From assembly GCA_905200905.1 (NCBI GenBank), contig CAJKMA010000001.1:1-64000 (forward strand): 64,000 nucleotides of DNA. The letters run 5' to 3'. Below the pieces are notes generated by a model. The model saw nothing but the letters and a program-made list of their open reading frames with translations. It was not told where the DNA came from and searched no databases. This stretch comes from an uncultured Bacillota bacterium (GTDB lineage: Bacteria > Bacillota > Clostridia > Lachnospirales > Lachnospiraceae). The stretch's first letter is position 1. Each line of letters begins with the position of its first letter. Below, one piece after another: positions 53,053 to 61,248 of the stretch. Both the position numbers and the translations under genes were made by a program.

Positions 53053-53057
53053 TCGCT

Positions 53058-53825
53058 GTGAAGACAAATGTAGTTAGGATGACAGAATGGAAAAACTTAT
53101 ATCCTATTAAAAAAATAATATTACTATCGGTATGGCTATTTATGGTTTTAATATTGTATGCAAGTTTCGTAGCACTTATCAAAGACCATGACTTCAGAAC
53201 AATATTCATTATTATCTTAGACAGCGTAGGACTTGTTAAGTCATTCATACCGATTAAAAAATATATTTTGACAAGCTATCATTGTATGCCGGTTTTTAAT
53301 CAAATTTTCACGAAAAAAGAACTGGAAGAATTGCTTGAAAATGAAGTGTTTCACAAAATGACAGGAAGTAAAGAAAATCCTTTAAACAGACCGGAATTGT
53401 TGGAGAGTGAAAACTGGTTTTGTATTCATGGGAAATTTATTTCAAAGAACATGACAATGATAGGAAGAGCGTGGGTAGCTGCAAGCCTCAATAACAGAGA
53501 TATCACGCCTGTGAAAATATTTTATATGACAGGAGAATTTCTCGAAGTCAAGACAGGACATTCGTGGAATGTTTCTACTATCCAAGACTTTAATCGTCTA
53601 TTATGGAATGAGTATAACATAATACCTGTTAAAGTATTTTCAAAAGATTATGAACGGATTACCACAATTTTAAAGAGTACATATAGCAAAATTCAAGAGG
53701 AAAAGAACCTGTGCGAAAAAGAAATGATACGATATTTACTTGAGTCCGGTGCAGAGGTGAAAGCGTTATTTTGGAATAAAATACCTGGTTTTAAGCCACT
53801 AAATAAAGACGAAGGAAAAGAGTGA
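53058..53825 (+). CDS. Membrane-anchored protein, paralogue of the product at 54054
   Basis: 255 residues. A short N-terminal tail (TEWKNLYPIKKIILL) is followed by two membrane helices (about 20-40 and 48-68) and a large cytosolic or outer domain. The same opening recurs in the gene at 54054 (AEWRRFTPIKKILLL), and FTKKELEELLENEVF parallels LNSREIDAFFQEEVF there, so the two are diverged copies. The start is taken as GTG 53058, giving an N-terminus that aligns with the paralogue; ATG 53079 is the alternative. Function unknown. Confidence 0.6.
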   Translation: MKTNVVRMTEWKNLYPIKKIILLSVWLFMVLILYASFVALIKDHDFRTIFIIILDSVGLVKSFIPIKKYILTSYHCMPVFNQIFTKKELEELLENEVFHKMTGSKENPLNRPELLESENWFCIHGKFISKNMTMIGRAWVAASLNNRDITPVKIFYMTGEFLEVKTGHSWNVSTIQDFNRLLWNEYNIIPVKVFSKDYERITTILKSTYSKIQEEKNLCEKEMIRYLLESGAEVKALFWNKIPGFKPLNKDEGKE

Positions 53826-53847
53826 TGAAAAATATGATGTAGTTGGG

Positions 53848-54036
53848 ATGCAACAAAGTGAAATAGAGGATTTATTAGGTTCACCTATTCGAACAGAAAC
53901 AGAGGAAGATACTGGAAACATCCTATACTATGAATATCGTATTCAAAACCATATCCTAGCAGGATGGAAAGTATATCAAGTAAGATTTCAAGATGATATT
54001 GTTGCAGGTACAAGCATTATCGTAGAAGATTGGTAG
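53848..54036 (+). pseudogene. Small fragment with SmpA/OmlA-like motif
   Basis: 62 codons from ATG 53848, without a good ribosome binding site. The stretch VGMQQSEIEDLLGSPIRTET, including in-frame codons before the ATG, fits the GMxxxEVxxLLGxP motif of BamE/SmpA-type small domains. The frame is open back to 53803 but has no start there. It is more likely a piece of a lost gene than an intact one. Confidence 0.45.
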
Positions 54037-54053
54037 AGCAGGAGAATATTACA

Positions 54054-55055
54054 ATGAAAAAAACAACCATAGCAGAATGGAGACGTTTTACTCCTATTAA
54101 AAAAATATTGCTTTTAGGTGGATATGGATTTCTGGTGTTGGCAGTTATCATGTGGATGTTAGAGTTTTTAACAGGAATGTTTGATATGGAGGCAAATCGT
54201 TGGGTAGTTTTGCTTTTTAGCATCTTCTGTGGAGCTATCTGTTTTTTTTCCTGGAAACCAATGTGGAAATATTTAAAAACAAAGCATATCAGTATGCCAA
54301 TTATTACGGATTTGCTTAACAGCCGGGAAATCGATGCATTCTTTCAGGAGGAAGTGTTTACTCCGATCCATGAATTAAATGGCAGGGATATCCGATATTG
54401 CGACTTTAGGGAAAGTCAGAATTGGTTTCAGCTTAGGAAATACTATTTATCAAAACAATTATTGTTTTCTGTATCATTAGATACCTATGCCCCGCCTGGT
54501 ATGATGGATCGTCAAAGCACAGAACTGAAGGTATTAGGAATCAATGGAAAAGAAGTTAAACTGGATACAGGAATTGTAATTAGAAAGAAAGAGCTTGAAG
54601 AAATTCTGAAATATATGCTGGAGGAAGGACACATTCAAGGAAATTCCATGGATTATAAAACACAATTGCAAAAGGCATTTGAAGAAGAAAAAAAGAAGTA
54701 TCCAGATACAAAAACCTTTGTTAAAATCCTTGTCAAAGATGCACAAGAATTTAAAAACATGGTAGTAAGAAAGCTGCCACTAAATGAGAAGAAACGATAT
54801 TATTATGAACATATGGGAGATATGAAATTGTTGAAAACCTGGAAAATTGCGGCTTCAAAGAAAAACGGATTTATCAGGTTTTATGATAAGGTAGTAGAAT
54901 TTGAGGTTCATAATGAAAGAATAAAAACGATCTGGGTAAAAGAGCAGGGAAAGACACGAAATATTCCGGTGGAACTATATCCGTTCTTATATATGACAGA
55001 AACAATTCCCCAGGAATATGGATTTTTAGATGAAAGCGGGAAGGAAATAACATGA
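54054..55055 (+). CDS. Membrane-anchored protein, paralogue of the product at 53058
   Basis: 333 residues. N-terminal KKTTIAEWRRFTPIKKI, two membrane helices (about 18-38 and 47-65), then a charged domain of about 260 residues with helical KAFEEEKKKYPDTKTFVKI. It shares its layout and several motifs with the gene at 53058 but is about 80 residues longer at the C-terminus. AGGAGAATATTACA precedes the ATG. Function unknown; tandem divergence suggests a diversifying role such as immunity. Confidence 0.65.
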   Translation: MKKTTIAEWRRFTPIKKILLLGGYGFLVLAVIMWMLEFLTGMFDMEANRWVVLLFSIFCGAICFFSWKPMWKYLKTKHISMPIITDLLNSREIDAFFQEEVFTPIHELNGRDIRYCDFRESQNWFQLRKYYLSKQLLFSVSLDTYAPPGMMDRQSTELKVLGINGKEVKLDTGIVIRKKELEEILKYMLEEGHIQGNSMDYKTQLQKAFEEEKKKYPDTKTFVKILVKDAQEFKNMVVRKLPLNEKKRYYYEHMGDMKLLKTWKIAASKKNGFIRFYDKVVEFEVHNERIKTIWVKEQGKTRNIPVELYPFLYMTETIPQEYGFLDESGKEIT

Positions 55056-55056
55056 T

Positions 55057-55170
55057 GCCTTAAATCTGTTTTTTCATAATGGAGAATTAACAGCAATAGA
55101 TTTTTATGGAAGAAGATATTTTATAAATATTACAAATGGAAGGATAGAAAAGACGGATATCGTAAAGTAA
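55057..55170 (+). pseudogene. 3' remnant of an unknown gene
   Basis: An in-frame stretch without a start codon reads ALNLFFHNGELTAIDFYGRR and onward to IEKTDIVK and a stop at 55168-55170. The composition is that of a real C-terminus. It begins within the end of the gene at 54054 in another frame, so it is a leftover joined to that gene. Confidence 0.4.
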
Positions 55171-55431
55171 AACAGGGAGGAAATTTCTCCGGTTTTAACT
55201 TATTATAAAAAGTGGAATATTGAATTAAGCGAACATGTAATCCGTTTTTTTGAGGAATATTATGGAATAGTCGGAAGGTGGTACATAGAAGTTGGAAACT
55301 TAGCCTGGGGTACGGACTTTGAATTTCTATTATTCCCCTATCCTGAGAACCAGAAAATAGAGATTGTAGATTTTATGTACGATGATTCAGAATACCGGAT
55401 GGAATCAGAGGAATATAGAGCTGATTTTTGA
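55171..55431 (+). pseudogene. Open frame without a start, probable gene fragment
   Basis: 86 codons in the same frame as the remnant before it, but separated by its stop and lacking any ATG, GTG or TTG at the front. The text (SEHVIRFFEEYYGIVGRWYI, GTDFEFLLFPYPENQKIEIV) looks like a genuine small domain. The last few codons run into the recombinase relic on the other strand, so the 3' end is probably cut. Confidence 0.4.
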
Positions 55432-55520
55432 TACTGTTGTCCTCGCCGATGAAGTTCATCATCTCGGCTCAAACGCTCGTACAATGCTGTGAATTTCATA
55501 GTCTGTGTTGCTGTTCTCAT
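55420..55520 (-). pseudogene. Frameshifted N-terminus of a large serine recombinase
   Basis: The minus strand encodes MKFTALYERLSRDDEL, the start of TndX/Tn916-relative serine recombinases with the catalytic serine in RLSRDD. After DDEL a one-base insertion breaks the frame; in the shifted frame the text goes on as HGEDNSIKNQ, which matches the family. Everything after is gone. AGGTGCAGAGC precedes the first ATG. It marks an old mobile element. Confidence 0.7.
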
Positions 55521-55883
55521 GCTCTGCACCTCACTTTCAGCGGCTTTATTTCCTCTGTTCTTAATTAGATTAACCCTGCCTGTTCTTGTAATGCCGTAAG
55601 CTGTTATTTCAGCCTTGGAGGAGTTCACAAGACAGAAAATAAAAGTTGCATCTTTCCAGGTTCATCTATTATAATGAAATCATAGAAACTCCGTATATAG
55701 ATATTAGATTTACAAGGAAGGTGATCCAGCAAAGAAATTTCATTTCTACAGAAGAGAAACATATGTGGATTTTTCACATTCCGTAAAAATACAACTAGAA
55801 AATACAATCCAAAGTACATGAGATGACACGATATCAGTTATTCTGATAATCAGCTTGAAATAAAAAAAGAGCGAGGTGTTAAT
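55521..55883. other. Stretch without a supported gene
   Basis: The frames here are short, start-poor and of unlikely composition. No hairpin with a T-run and no promoter stands out. It may be leftover mobile-element DNA between the recombinase relic and the Rpn-type gene. Confidence 0.5.
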
Positions 55884-56726
55884 GTGCAGAAAACAAAACG
55901 GAATGTAACAAAGGAAAACGATTTACAAAGGATAAAAGAACTTCGCCTGATGGATGATGACTTTTTTTCAGAAGCTCTGGATGGAAAGACGAAAGCAGTT
56001 GAGTATATTCTGAATACGATTCTGGAGCGTGATGATATCAAAGTAAAATCTACGAAGGCACAGGTAGAATATAAAAGTGCAACAAAACGTTCCATAAAAT
56101 TAGATATCCAGGCAGAGGATGTGCACGGAAGACTCATGGATATCGAAATACAGCGTTCCGACAGGGGTTCAGGAGTAAGGAGGGCAAGGTTTCACAGCAG
56201 CATGATAGACCGGACACTGCTCAGTAAAGGAGAAGATTTTGAAGAGCTGGTTGATACCTATGTAATCTTTATTACCGAGAATGATAAATTCGGTAAGGGG
56301 GTTCCATTATACCACATTGAAAGAAGAATCAAAGAAATGGATAATGCATTATTCGGTGACGGAGCCCATATTCTATACGTGAATGGTGAATATAGAAACC
56401 TGGAGCATCCTGTGGGAAGCTTGATGCATGACTTTAACTGCAAAGATGCAAAAGATATGGTGAACCCATTACTGGCAGAAGAAGTCAGATACTTAAAGGA
56501 AACAGAAGGAGGTCAAAGCCAGATGTGCAGACTTTTGGAAGAGATGAGAAATGAAGCAGCAGAAAAAGCAAAAGCAGAAGGAAGAGCAGAAGGAAATCAC
56601 GAAAAAGCAGTGAACACGGCTCTAAAGATGCTGCTAAGAGGACGTGATTCCATAGAAGAAATCGCAGAGATAACAGGTTTGTCTTTGGAAGAGGTTCGGA
56701 AGCTGGCAGATAATCAAAAAGGATAA
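55884..56726 (+). CDS. Rpn/PD-(D/E)XK nuclease family transposase protein
   Basis: 280 residues. The nuclease core carries IKLDIQAEDVHGRLMDIEIQ, with the Asp and the Glu-x-Gln of the PDDEXK_2 active site about 15 residues apart. A Lys/Glu/Ala-rich C-terminus (EKAKAEGRAEGNHEKA) leads to a helix-turn-helix-like tail (DSIEEIAEITGLSLEEVRKL). Members often act as recombination-promoting nucleases in many copies per genome. The start is GTG at 55884 with GAGCGAGGTGTTAAT; the overlapping ATG is out of frame. Confidence 0.85.
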   Translation: MQKTKRNVTKENDLQRIKELRLMDDDFFSEALDGKTKAVEYILNTILERDDIKVKSTKAQVEYKSATKRSIKLDIQAEDVHGRLMDIEIQRSDRGSGVRRARFHSSMIDRTLLSKGEDFEELVDTYVIFITENDKFGKGVPLYHIERRIKEMDNALFGDGAHILYVNGEYRNLEHPVGSLMHDFNCKDAKDMVNPLLAEEVRYLKETEGGQSQMCRLLEEMRNEAAEKAKAEGRAEGNHEKAVNTALKMLLRGRDSIEEIAEITGLSLEEVRKLADNQKG

Positions 56727-56736
56727 GATTAATGTT

Positions 56737-56775
56737 TTCCCCTGATATGTGTAAAAACATAGCAGGGGAATTTTT
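56737..56775 (+). terminator. Terminator after the Rpn-type gene
   Basis: TTCCCCTGATATGT pairs with ACATAGCAGGGGAA (one mismatch) and is followed by five T, 10 nt after the stop. Confidence 0.9.
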
Positions 56776-56890
56776 AATATTTAAAGTCTGTATGTAAGCT
56801 GGCATAGGAAAATCAAGAAATCTAGTGTTTTGACAGGATGCCTTAACCAGAAAAACGGATAAAAATATTCTGACAGATAACAGAAATGTA

Positions 56891-56919
56891 ATGACTGCAA
56901 AAGGCACTAATGATATAAT
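56891..56919 (+). promoter_or_regulatory. Possible sigma-A promoter
   Basis: ATGACT (56891-56896), 17 bp and TATAAT (56914-56919). The -10 is perfect and the -35 weak. It lies 75 nt before the gene at 56995. Confidence 0.45.
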
Positions 56920-56994
56920 GAAACAATACTAAATAACTATAATTTTGAAAGCGTGGAAAAACCAAATATTAAATATTAAGGCAGGGAAGATTGG

Positions 56995-57678
56995 ATGAAA
57001 AAGAACGGATTTAATATTACAAAAGTAAACAAAAATCTCAAAACAGTAGATTCGATTTTGGCTTTTTCCAATGTGGCAGCCTATGTCATAGGTGGCAAAA
57101 TTAAGTTTCTAATCCTGATTTCCATACTCTTAGTTACTTATGCAATATATATCAGATTTTATCCGTATATCTATATAGAAACAAGGACAAAAAAAGAAAA
57201 AGGAACTGCTTTCCAAATGCCGCTTACAGGTGCATTTATAGCAATGTTTTCCTGTCTGATTGTTTCAAAGAACATTAACTGTGGTTTTGTAAATATCATA
57301 AAAATAGCGTTTTGTCTGACAGCAATCTTAGCGGTTCCATATATCATAAAATCACTAAGGACAGAGTGTCCTCAAAGATTGGGGCGTAAAGCTTCTGTTA
57401 TTTTGGCGGTATTGGCTATTTCCTTTTCTATTGTACTTCCGTTGAATATTGTACTGACCTTTGACAAACCTGTTCATGAAACCGTAACTATTACAGATAA
57501 AGATGTAAACACAGGTGATAATGCAAATAGTTATTTGTTATATGGAAATTGGAAGGGAGAAGAAGCAGAATTTAGTGTTTCTAGAAGTACATATAAAGAA
57601 ACATCTGTTGGAGATGTGAAAAAAATATGTATAAGAAAAAGTGTTTTAGGACTAGAGTATTATACGATACATAAATAG
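56995..57678 (+). CDS. Membrane protein of unknown function, 227 residues
   Basis: Four to five hydrophobic segments (for example FLILISILLVTYAIYIRFYP, IAMFSCLIVSKNI, FCLTAILAVPYII, VILAVLAISFSIVLPLNIVL) and an extracytoplasmic C-terminal domain (HETVTITDKDVNTGDNANSY). No family recognised. GGCAGGGAAGATTGG precedes the ATG. Confidence 0.65.
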   Translation: MKKNGFNITKVNKNLKTVDSILAFSNVAAYVIGGKIKFLILISILLVTYAIYIRFYPYIYIETRTKKEKGTAFQMPLTGAFIAMFSCLIVSKNINCGFVNIIKIAFCLTAILAVPYIIKSLRTECPQRLGRKASVILAVLAISFSIVLPLNIVLTFDKPVHETVTITDKDVNTGDNANSYLLYGNWKGEEAEFSVSRSTYKETSVGDVKKICIRKSVLGLEYYTIHK

Positions 57679-57766
57679 CTATGCAGGTTTCTGGATTCTT
57701 GATGAAGAAAGCAAAGCGGTAGATTTGTTATTGTTGAGATAAGCAGCATATGGAGTGTATCTGAAA

Positions 57767-58147
57767 ATGAGAGCTGAAAAAGAAAAGAAAAAACGAGAGT
57801 TGGTTAGCACTATTTTATGGAGTGCCGTGCTGATCTGTATGATTGTTCAAATTGCACTTCCGGAAACAGGTGTATTGGGGATGGTAAAAGAAGGAGCCTA
57901 TGCAGTTTTGTTTTTTGGTATCGGAGGAAGCTGTGTATGGGCAATCATTCAAAAATGGAAGAAGGATAAAGCCGCCGTTGTTCTGGGCATATTTATGCTG
58001 ATATTGACAGTTGGTATTGGCGGATGGATATCAAGAAAGCTTGTATTGGATCTTATAGAGGAGCCGAAAATCGTTCACCTGATGTCAATTACGATGGAGG
58101 AGTCCTCCGGAATGAGTGGAATTATTTCACACCATTATTATATTTGA
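57767..58147 (+). CDS. Small membrane protein, 126 residues
   Basis: A basic N-terminus (RAEKEKKKRELVST) and three hydrophobic helices (TILWSAVLICMIVQIAL, AYAVLFFGIGGSCVWAII, AAVVLGIFMLILTVGIGGW). The last 20 residues look unrelated to the rest, and a coding-like text continues in another frame, so the 3' end may be frameshifted. ATG 57767 is used because GGAG lies 11 nt upstream; GTG 57755 is possible. Confidence 0.55.
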   Translation: MRAEKEKKKRELVSTILWSAVLICMIVQIALPETGVLGMVKEGAYAVLFFGIGGSCVWAIIQKWKKDKAAVVLGIFMLILTVGIGGWISRKLVLDLIEEPKIVHLMSITMEESSGMSGIISHHYYI

Positions 58148-58450
58148 GCAATATAAAAGGAATACTTATCTTCAAAATTTAAGGAAATATTGCGGATTTT
58201 CTAATTGTTCATGGAAAGTCAAAATTGTTTGCTATGATTCCAGATCACAAATTATATTTTGTGTTATTTCAACAAAAAATAATCAAGATTTTAATTGAAT
58301 CAAGACAAAATAATGGTAGTTGGGTCGGTTTTTATTGTGAGTGTAAAAGCAAAATGGTATAATAGGTTAATCAATGGGATGTAGTATGCTAATGAAAAGT
58401 AATAGAAAAATAGTGCTATGGAACTGACAGCACTTGGTGAGGGAAATAGA
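58148..58450 (+). other. Gene-poor stretch with a promoter and an orphan open frame
   Basis: Frame 58183-58362 is open for 59 codons (including IADFLIVHGKSKLFAMIPDH) but has no start and may be the displaced end of a broken gene. A promoter-like TTGTGA, 17 bp, TATAAT lies at 58335-58363 and could serve the small gene at 58451. Nothing else is seen. Confidence 0.4.
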
Positions 58451-58642
58451 ATGAAAAAATATGTCTGTTTATTCGTCTTTTCGTCAGTATTTCTTTGGCT
58501 TAATGTAGTATATCCAAAATGTATGGGAGAGCATATTTGGATAACAAATCTTGAGTACAAGTATCATTCACTTGATTGCGAAAAGGAAAGAAGCCAGTAT
58601 TTTAATAAAATAAAGTACAAAGAAGATTGGGAGCAAGGATGA
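58451..58642 (+). CDS. Short putative secreted peptide, 63 residues
   Basis: ATG 58451 has GTGAGGG upstream. The N-terminus MKKYVCLFVFSSVFLWLNVV is a signal peptide or membrane anchor, followed by about 40 polar residues with two cysteines. It could be the front of a truncated gene. A plausible promoter stands at 58335-58363. No family recognised. Confidence 0.45.
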   Translation: MKKYVCLFVFSSVFLWLNVVYPKCMGEHIWITNLEYKYHSLDCEKERSQYFNKIKYKEDWEQG

Positions 58643-58818
58643 AAAAATCAGCTTTATGATTACCCTTCTCATTTCGTAGGAAAATCGTAAGAATTTCAGT
58701 AGAAAAAAAGAGGAATATCATAGAAAGAAATGAAAATATCAAGACTCTTACTTTGATACACTGATTGTGTCAAAATAAGAGTTTTTGTATTTACTAGAAG
58801 GGATGTAAACAATACAAT

Positions 58819-59040
58819 ATGAGAAATTTTTTTAAGAGAGTAAAAAGTAGTAAGGTTCTGGTTATAGGAATGGCAGTAGTCTTGTGTTTTGCATTTACAG
58901 GATGTTCAAAAGAAGGATAGTATGCAGAAGTTTTGGCTGCTTTGGAAGATGCGGATGTGCAGGTGTACCGCACCGATCAGCAGGGGACGATCACTTGCGT
59001 GAGCGATGGAAAAGGATTGGATTTTATTGTAGAAAGATAA
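58819..59040 (+). pseudogene. Collapsed ComEC/Rec2-like lipoprotein gene
   Basis: The first 33 codons give a lipoprotein signal (SSKVLVIGMAVVLCFAFTGC) and then TAG. In the same frame, immediately after, YAEVLAALEDADVQVYRTDQ and QGTITCVSDGKGLDFI run to a TAA. This second part is the typical very end of ComEC-related metallo-beta-lactamase lipoproteins of Lachnospiraceae. So the front and back ends are joined and the whole catalytic domain is lost. A perfect hairpin follows the stop directly. Confidence 0.65.
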
Positions 59041-59080
59041 AGTCAGTGGACAAGGGGAAATACGCCCTTGTCCACTGACT
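59041..59080 (+). terminator. Perfect 16-bp inverted repeat after the ComEC-like relic
   Basis: AGTCAGTGGACAAGGG (59041-59056) and its exact complement (59065-59080) with an 8-nt loop. There is no T-run behind it on the plus strand (CTAGTATATT), so termination efficiency is uncertain. Confidence 0.6.
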
Positions 59081-59191
59081 CTAGTATATTCCAAATTTCT
59101 TTAAACTTCTTAAGATTTTCTTTTGATTCTTCTAGCGGTCTCCTTTAGAACTGTCCGATATGATAGAGGCAGTTAAAGGAGGCTGTTTTTT

Positions 59192-59461
59192 ATGAGTATC
59201 CAAGTATTGACAAATTATTTTATCGAATATGGAGCGTTTTTTATTTTCCTTATCGTTCTTTTGGAATATTTAAATTTATCGGGTTTTCCGGCAGGCGTGA
59301 TCATGCCGCTTGCAGGAATCTGGGCGGCAAAGGGAGAAATCACATTTCCGATGGTAATGCTCTTGTCTGTGGCGGCGGGACTTATCGGAAGTTGGGAGCT
59401 CTACCTGTTGGGACGGCTTGGCGGACCGAAAGTAATGAATTATATCGGCAGTGTATTTTAG
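59192..59461 (+). pseudogene. DedA family membrane protein, N-terminal fragment
   Basis: 89 codons with a proper AAAGGAGGCTGTTTTTT ribosome binding site. IEYGAFFIFLIVLLEYLNLS, GFPAGVIMPLAGIWAAKG and LIGSWELYLLGRLGG are DedA (SNARE-associated) motifs. Full-length proteins have about 200 residues; this one stops after the first third, so the re-entrant core and later helices are missing. Confidence 0.75.
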
Positions 59462-59506
59462 CAAAAGAAAAGGAAATGAAACGTGGGTATGAGGAGGAAA
59501 TGGATT

Positions 59507-59740
59507 ATGAATATAAAGAAAATCGGTCAGAACGCACTTCAAGCGGTATTTTCCGGGTATTTAAAACTTCTTGAGAAGATGGTACATATGGAATGAATAG
59601 AAGATCAGTTGTATGGGAACAGTCAGATTTTCGGATTCTGGCACGAAGACAGTTTTGTGATGAATCTGGTGTTGAAAAATCCTCGTCAGAAAACCGCTCC
59701 GGTAGACGTGATCGTGACAGCGGATACGAGAGGTGATTAG
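59507..59740 (+). pseudogene. DUF374-type lysophospholipid acyltransferase fragment with internal stop
   Basis: From ATG 59507 the frame reads IKKIGQNALQAVFSGYLKLL, then TGA at codon 30, then YGNSQIFGFWHEDSFVMNLV and VDVIVTADTRGD to TAG. FWHED is the acyltransferase histidine-aspartate motif and TADTRGD is typical of DUF374 proteins. Both the in-frame TGA and the loss of the last two thirds show it is dead. It directly follows the DedA fragment. Confidence 0.7.
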
Positions 59741-59845
59741 TCTCCGCGCGAGAGTGTTTGTTCGTTTTCCAGACGGTCAATGAGTTGTTTCATAGATGAA
59801 GTCCTTCCTTTTACAAAAAATGTGATAAAATTTAGAAAAATCACA

Positions 59846-60106
59846 TTAATCCGGAATTCCTGGAGTTTTTGCATAAATGGTTTTTGTACTTACACCGGGA
59901 AGCATACCGAGCTTCCCGGAAAGTGTGCTGATGATGTCGGCAGGAGCATCGATGGCGATGCTGATAATGGAAATCCCTTTTTCACGATACGGTAGTCCCA
60001 TCCGTCCGATGATGTATTCGCGATATTGACTTAACAGGTGATTGAGTTCTTCGACGGGATCACTGTTTATAAGTATGATTCCGATCATGGCAATTCGAGT
60101 GTTCAT
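59846..60106 (-). CDS. TM1266-type iron-only hydrogenase system regulator
   Basis: 86 residues, a ferredoxin-like (ACT/NikR-C-like) fold. RIAMIGIILINSDPVEELNH, YREYIIGRMGLPYREKG and ISTLSGKLGMLPGVSTKTIY match the family usually encoded beside the HydE, HydF and HydG maturases of [FeFe]-hydrogenase. None of those genes is in the window, so here it is orphaned or its partners were deleted. AGGAAAGGCGATTTTTT precedes the ATG. It may still be functional. Confidence 0.8.
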   Translation of the reverse strand: MNTRIAMIGIILINSDPVEELNHLLSQYREYIIGRMGLPYREKGISIISIAIDAPADIISTLSGKLGMLPGVSTKTIYAKTPGIPD

Positions 60107-60130
60107 AAAAAATCGCCTTTCCTGCGCGAG

Positions 60131-60171
60131 AAAAAAATACCCGCGCTATTTAAAATTGTAAGGCGCAGGTA
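60131..60171 (-). terminator. Terminator or attenuator upstream of the TM1266-type gene
   Basis: On the minus strand TACCTGCGC pairs with GCGCGGGTA (nine pairs, one G-T) and is followed by seven T. It ends about 25 nt before the TM1266-type start. A second GC-rich hairpin (GGGCAGCGCCC) and a second copy of TACCTGCGC lie just upstream, within 60180-60245. It either ends a lost upstream gene or attenuates the regulator. Confidence 0.7.
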
Positions 60172-60363
60172 TCAGAAGTAAGAGGGCGCTGCCCCCTCCT
60201 TTTGTGTATTTTAGAAATATGCGCGCCTTTTTGCGCAGGTACGGTCCGAAAAAAAGGAACTGCCCTTTGCAGTCAGAACGATTTAATCTGATTCTAGCAT
60301 GGTGGCAGAAAAAAGAAAAGAGATTCTGTCAGAGAAATTATTAGAGAAATATTTGTTACTGTG

Positions 60364-61248
60364 CTAACTGAAAAGTTGGCTTGGCTTACAGCCATATTTT
60401 TTCCTAAAAGTTTTCAGGAAAGTATCATAATTGCTGAAACCATTTTTTTGACTGATCTCAGTTATGGACAGGTTTGTCTGTTGCATATCCATATATACAT
60501 GATACATTCTTACGTCATTCGTAAATTCTAAAAAAGTTTTTCCCATATTTTTCTTAAAAAAACGGCAGAAGTACTGTGGTTGCAGATGGCACACACCGGC
60601 AATCTCATCTATTGAAATTGTTCTTGCGTAGTTTTTATGAACATAGTTGATAATCTGGACCAACAGATCCTGTTGCTTTGCTGATTGATGCTGCGAAATA
60701 TTTGATACTGTTACAGAAAAATTATGTAGTAACTGAAATAATAACTCATAAACAAGAGCATTAAATTTGAGTTGATACCCATGCGGTTTGACTACGGATA
60801 GTGCATACATATTATCTAAAATGGCGGTAAGCATCAATTGTTTTGTCTCTATTTTCGGATCCATAGAATGGAGTTTTAAGTCAAAGATAATGCTGTCAAT
60901 TTCGGGAATGTTCTTTTTAACAAAATCAAAGGGAAGTTGGACGAGTATGAACTGATTATCATCGCTGCTTCGTGTAGCATGCAAAACGGACGAGTTTATG
61001 ATAATACAATCGCCTTCGTGAAGGATTACAGAGCTATCCTGGTAAATAATAGTCTGTTCGCCAACCAGACAGTATATCAGTTCGAAACTGTCATGCCAGT
61101 GAAAGGATATATAAGGCTTTGCATTTTCAAATCTGGAAAAATAAATATCGGAATTTTCTATTGTAAGTGTTATTTCATATCGGCTGTTCTGATTTGGTTC
61201 TAAAAGCGGTTGTATCTGGCTCTCTTCTAATTTGGATACTTTAGACAT
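60364..61248 (-). CDS. AraC family transcriptional regulator
   Basis: 294 residues. The N-terminal cupin contains ISFHWHDSFELIYCLVGEQT and LHEGDCIIINSSVLHA. The C-terminal double helix-turn-helix spans roughly 200-294 (RTISIDEIAGVCHLQPQYFC, ISQKNGFSNYDTFLKTFRKK). It is divergent from the GH3/transporter operon and is its likely regulator, sensing a sugar. Start 61248 has GGAGGAGAACTACT; an in-frame extension to 61314 lacks one. Confidence 0.9.
   Translation of the reverse strand: MSKVSKLEESQIQPLLEPNQNSRYEITLTIENSDIYFSRFENAKPYISFHWHDSFELIYCLVGEQTIIYQDSSVILHEGDCIIINSSVLHATRSSDDNQFILVQLPFDFVKKNIPEIDSIIFDLKLHSMDPKIETKQLMLTAILDNMYALSVVKPHGYQLKFNALVYELLFQLLHNFSVTVSNISQHQSAKQQDLLVQIINYVHKNYARTISIDEIAGVCHLQPQYFCRFFKKNMGKTFLEFTNDVRMYHVYMDMQQTNLSITEISQKNGFSNYDTFLKTFRKKYGCKPSQLFS

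Noticed and set aside
55625..55819. Minus-strand 64-codon frame
   Set aside because: Phe/Leu-rich, no ribosome binding site and no recognisable motif.
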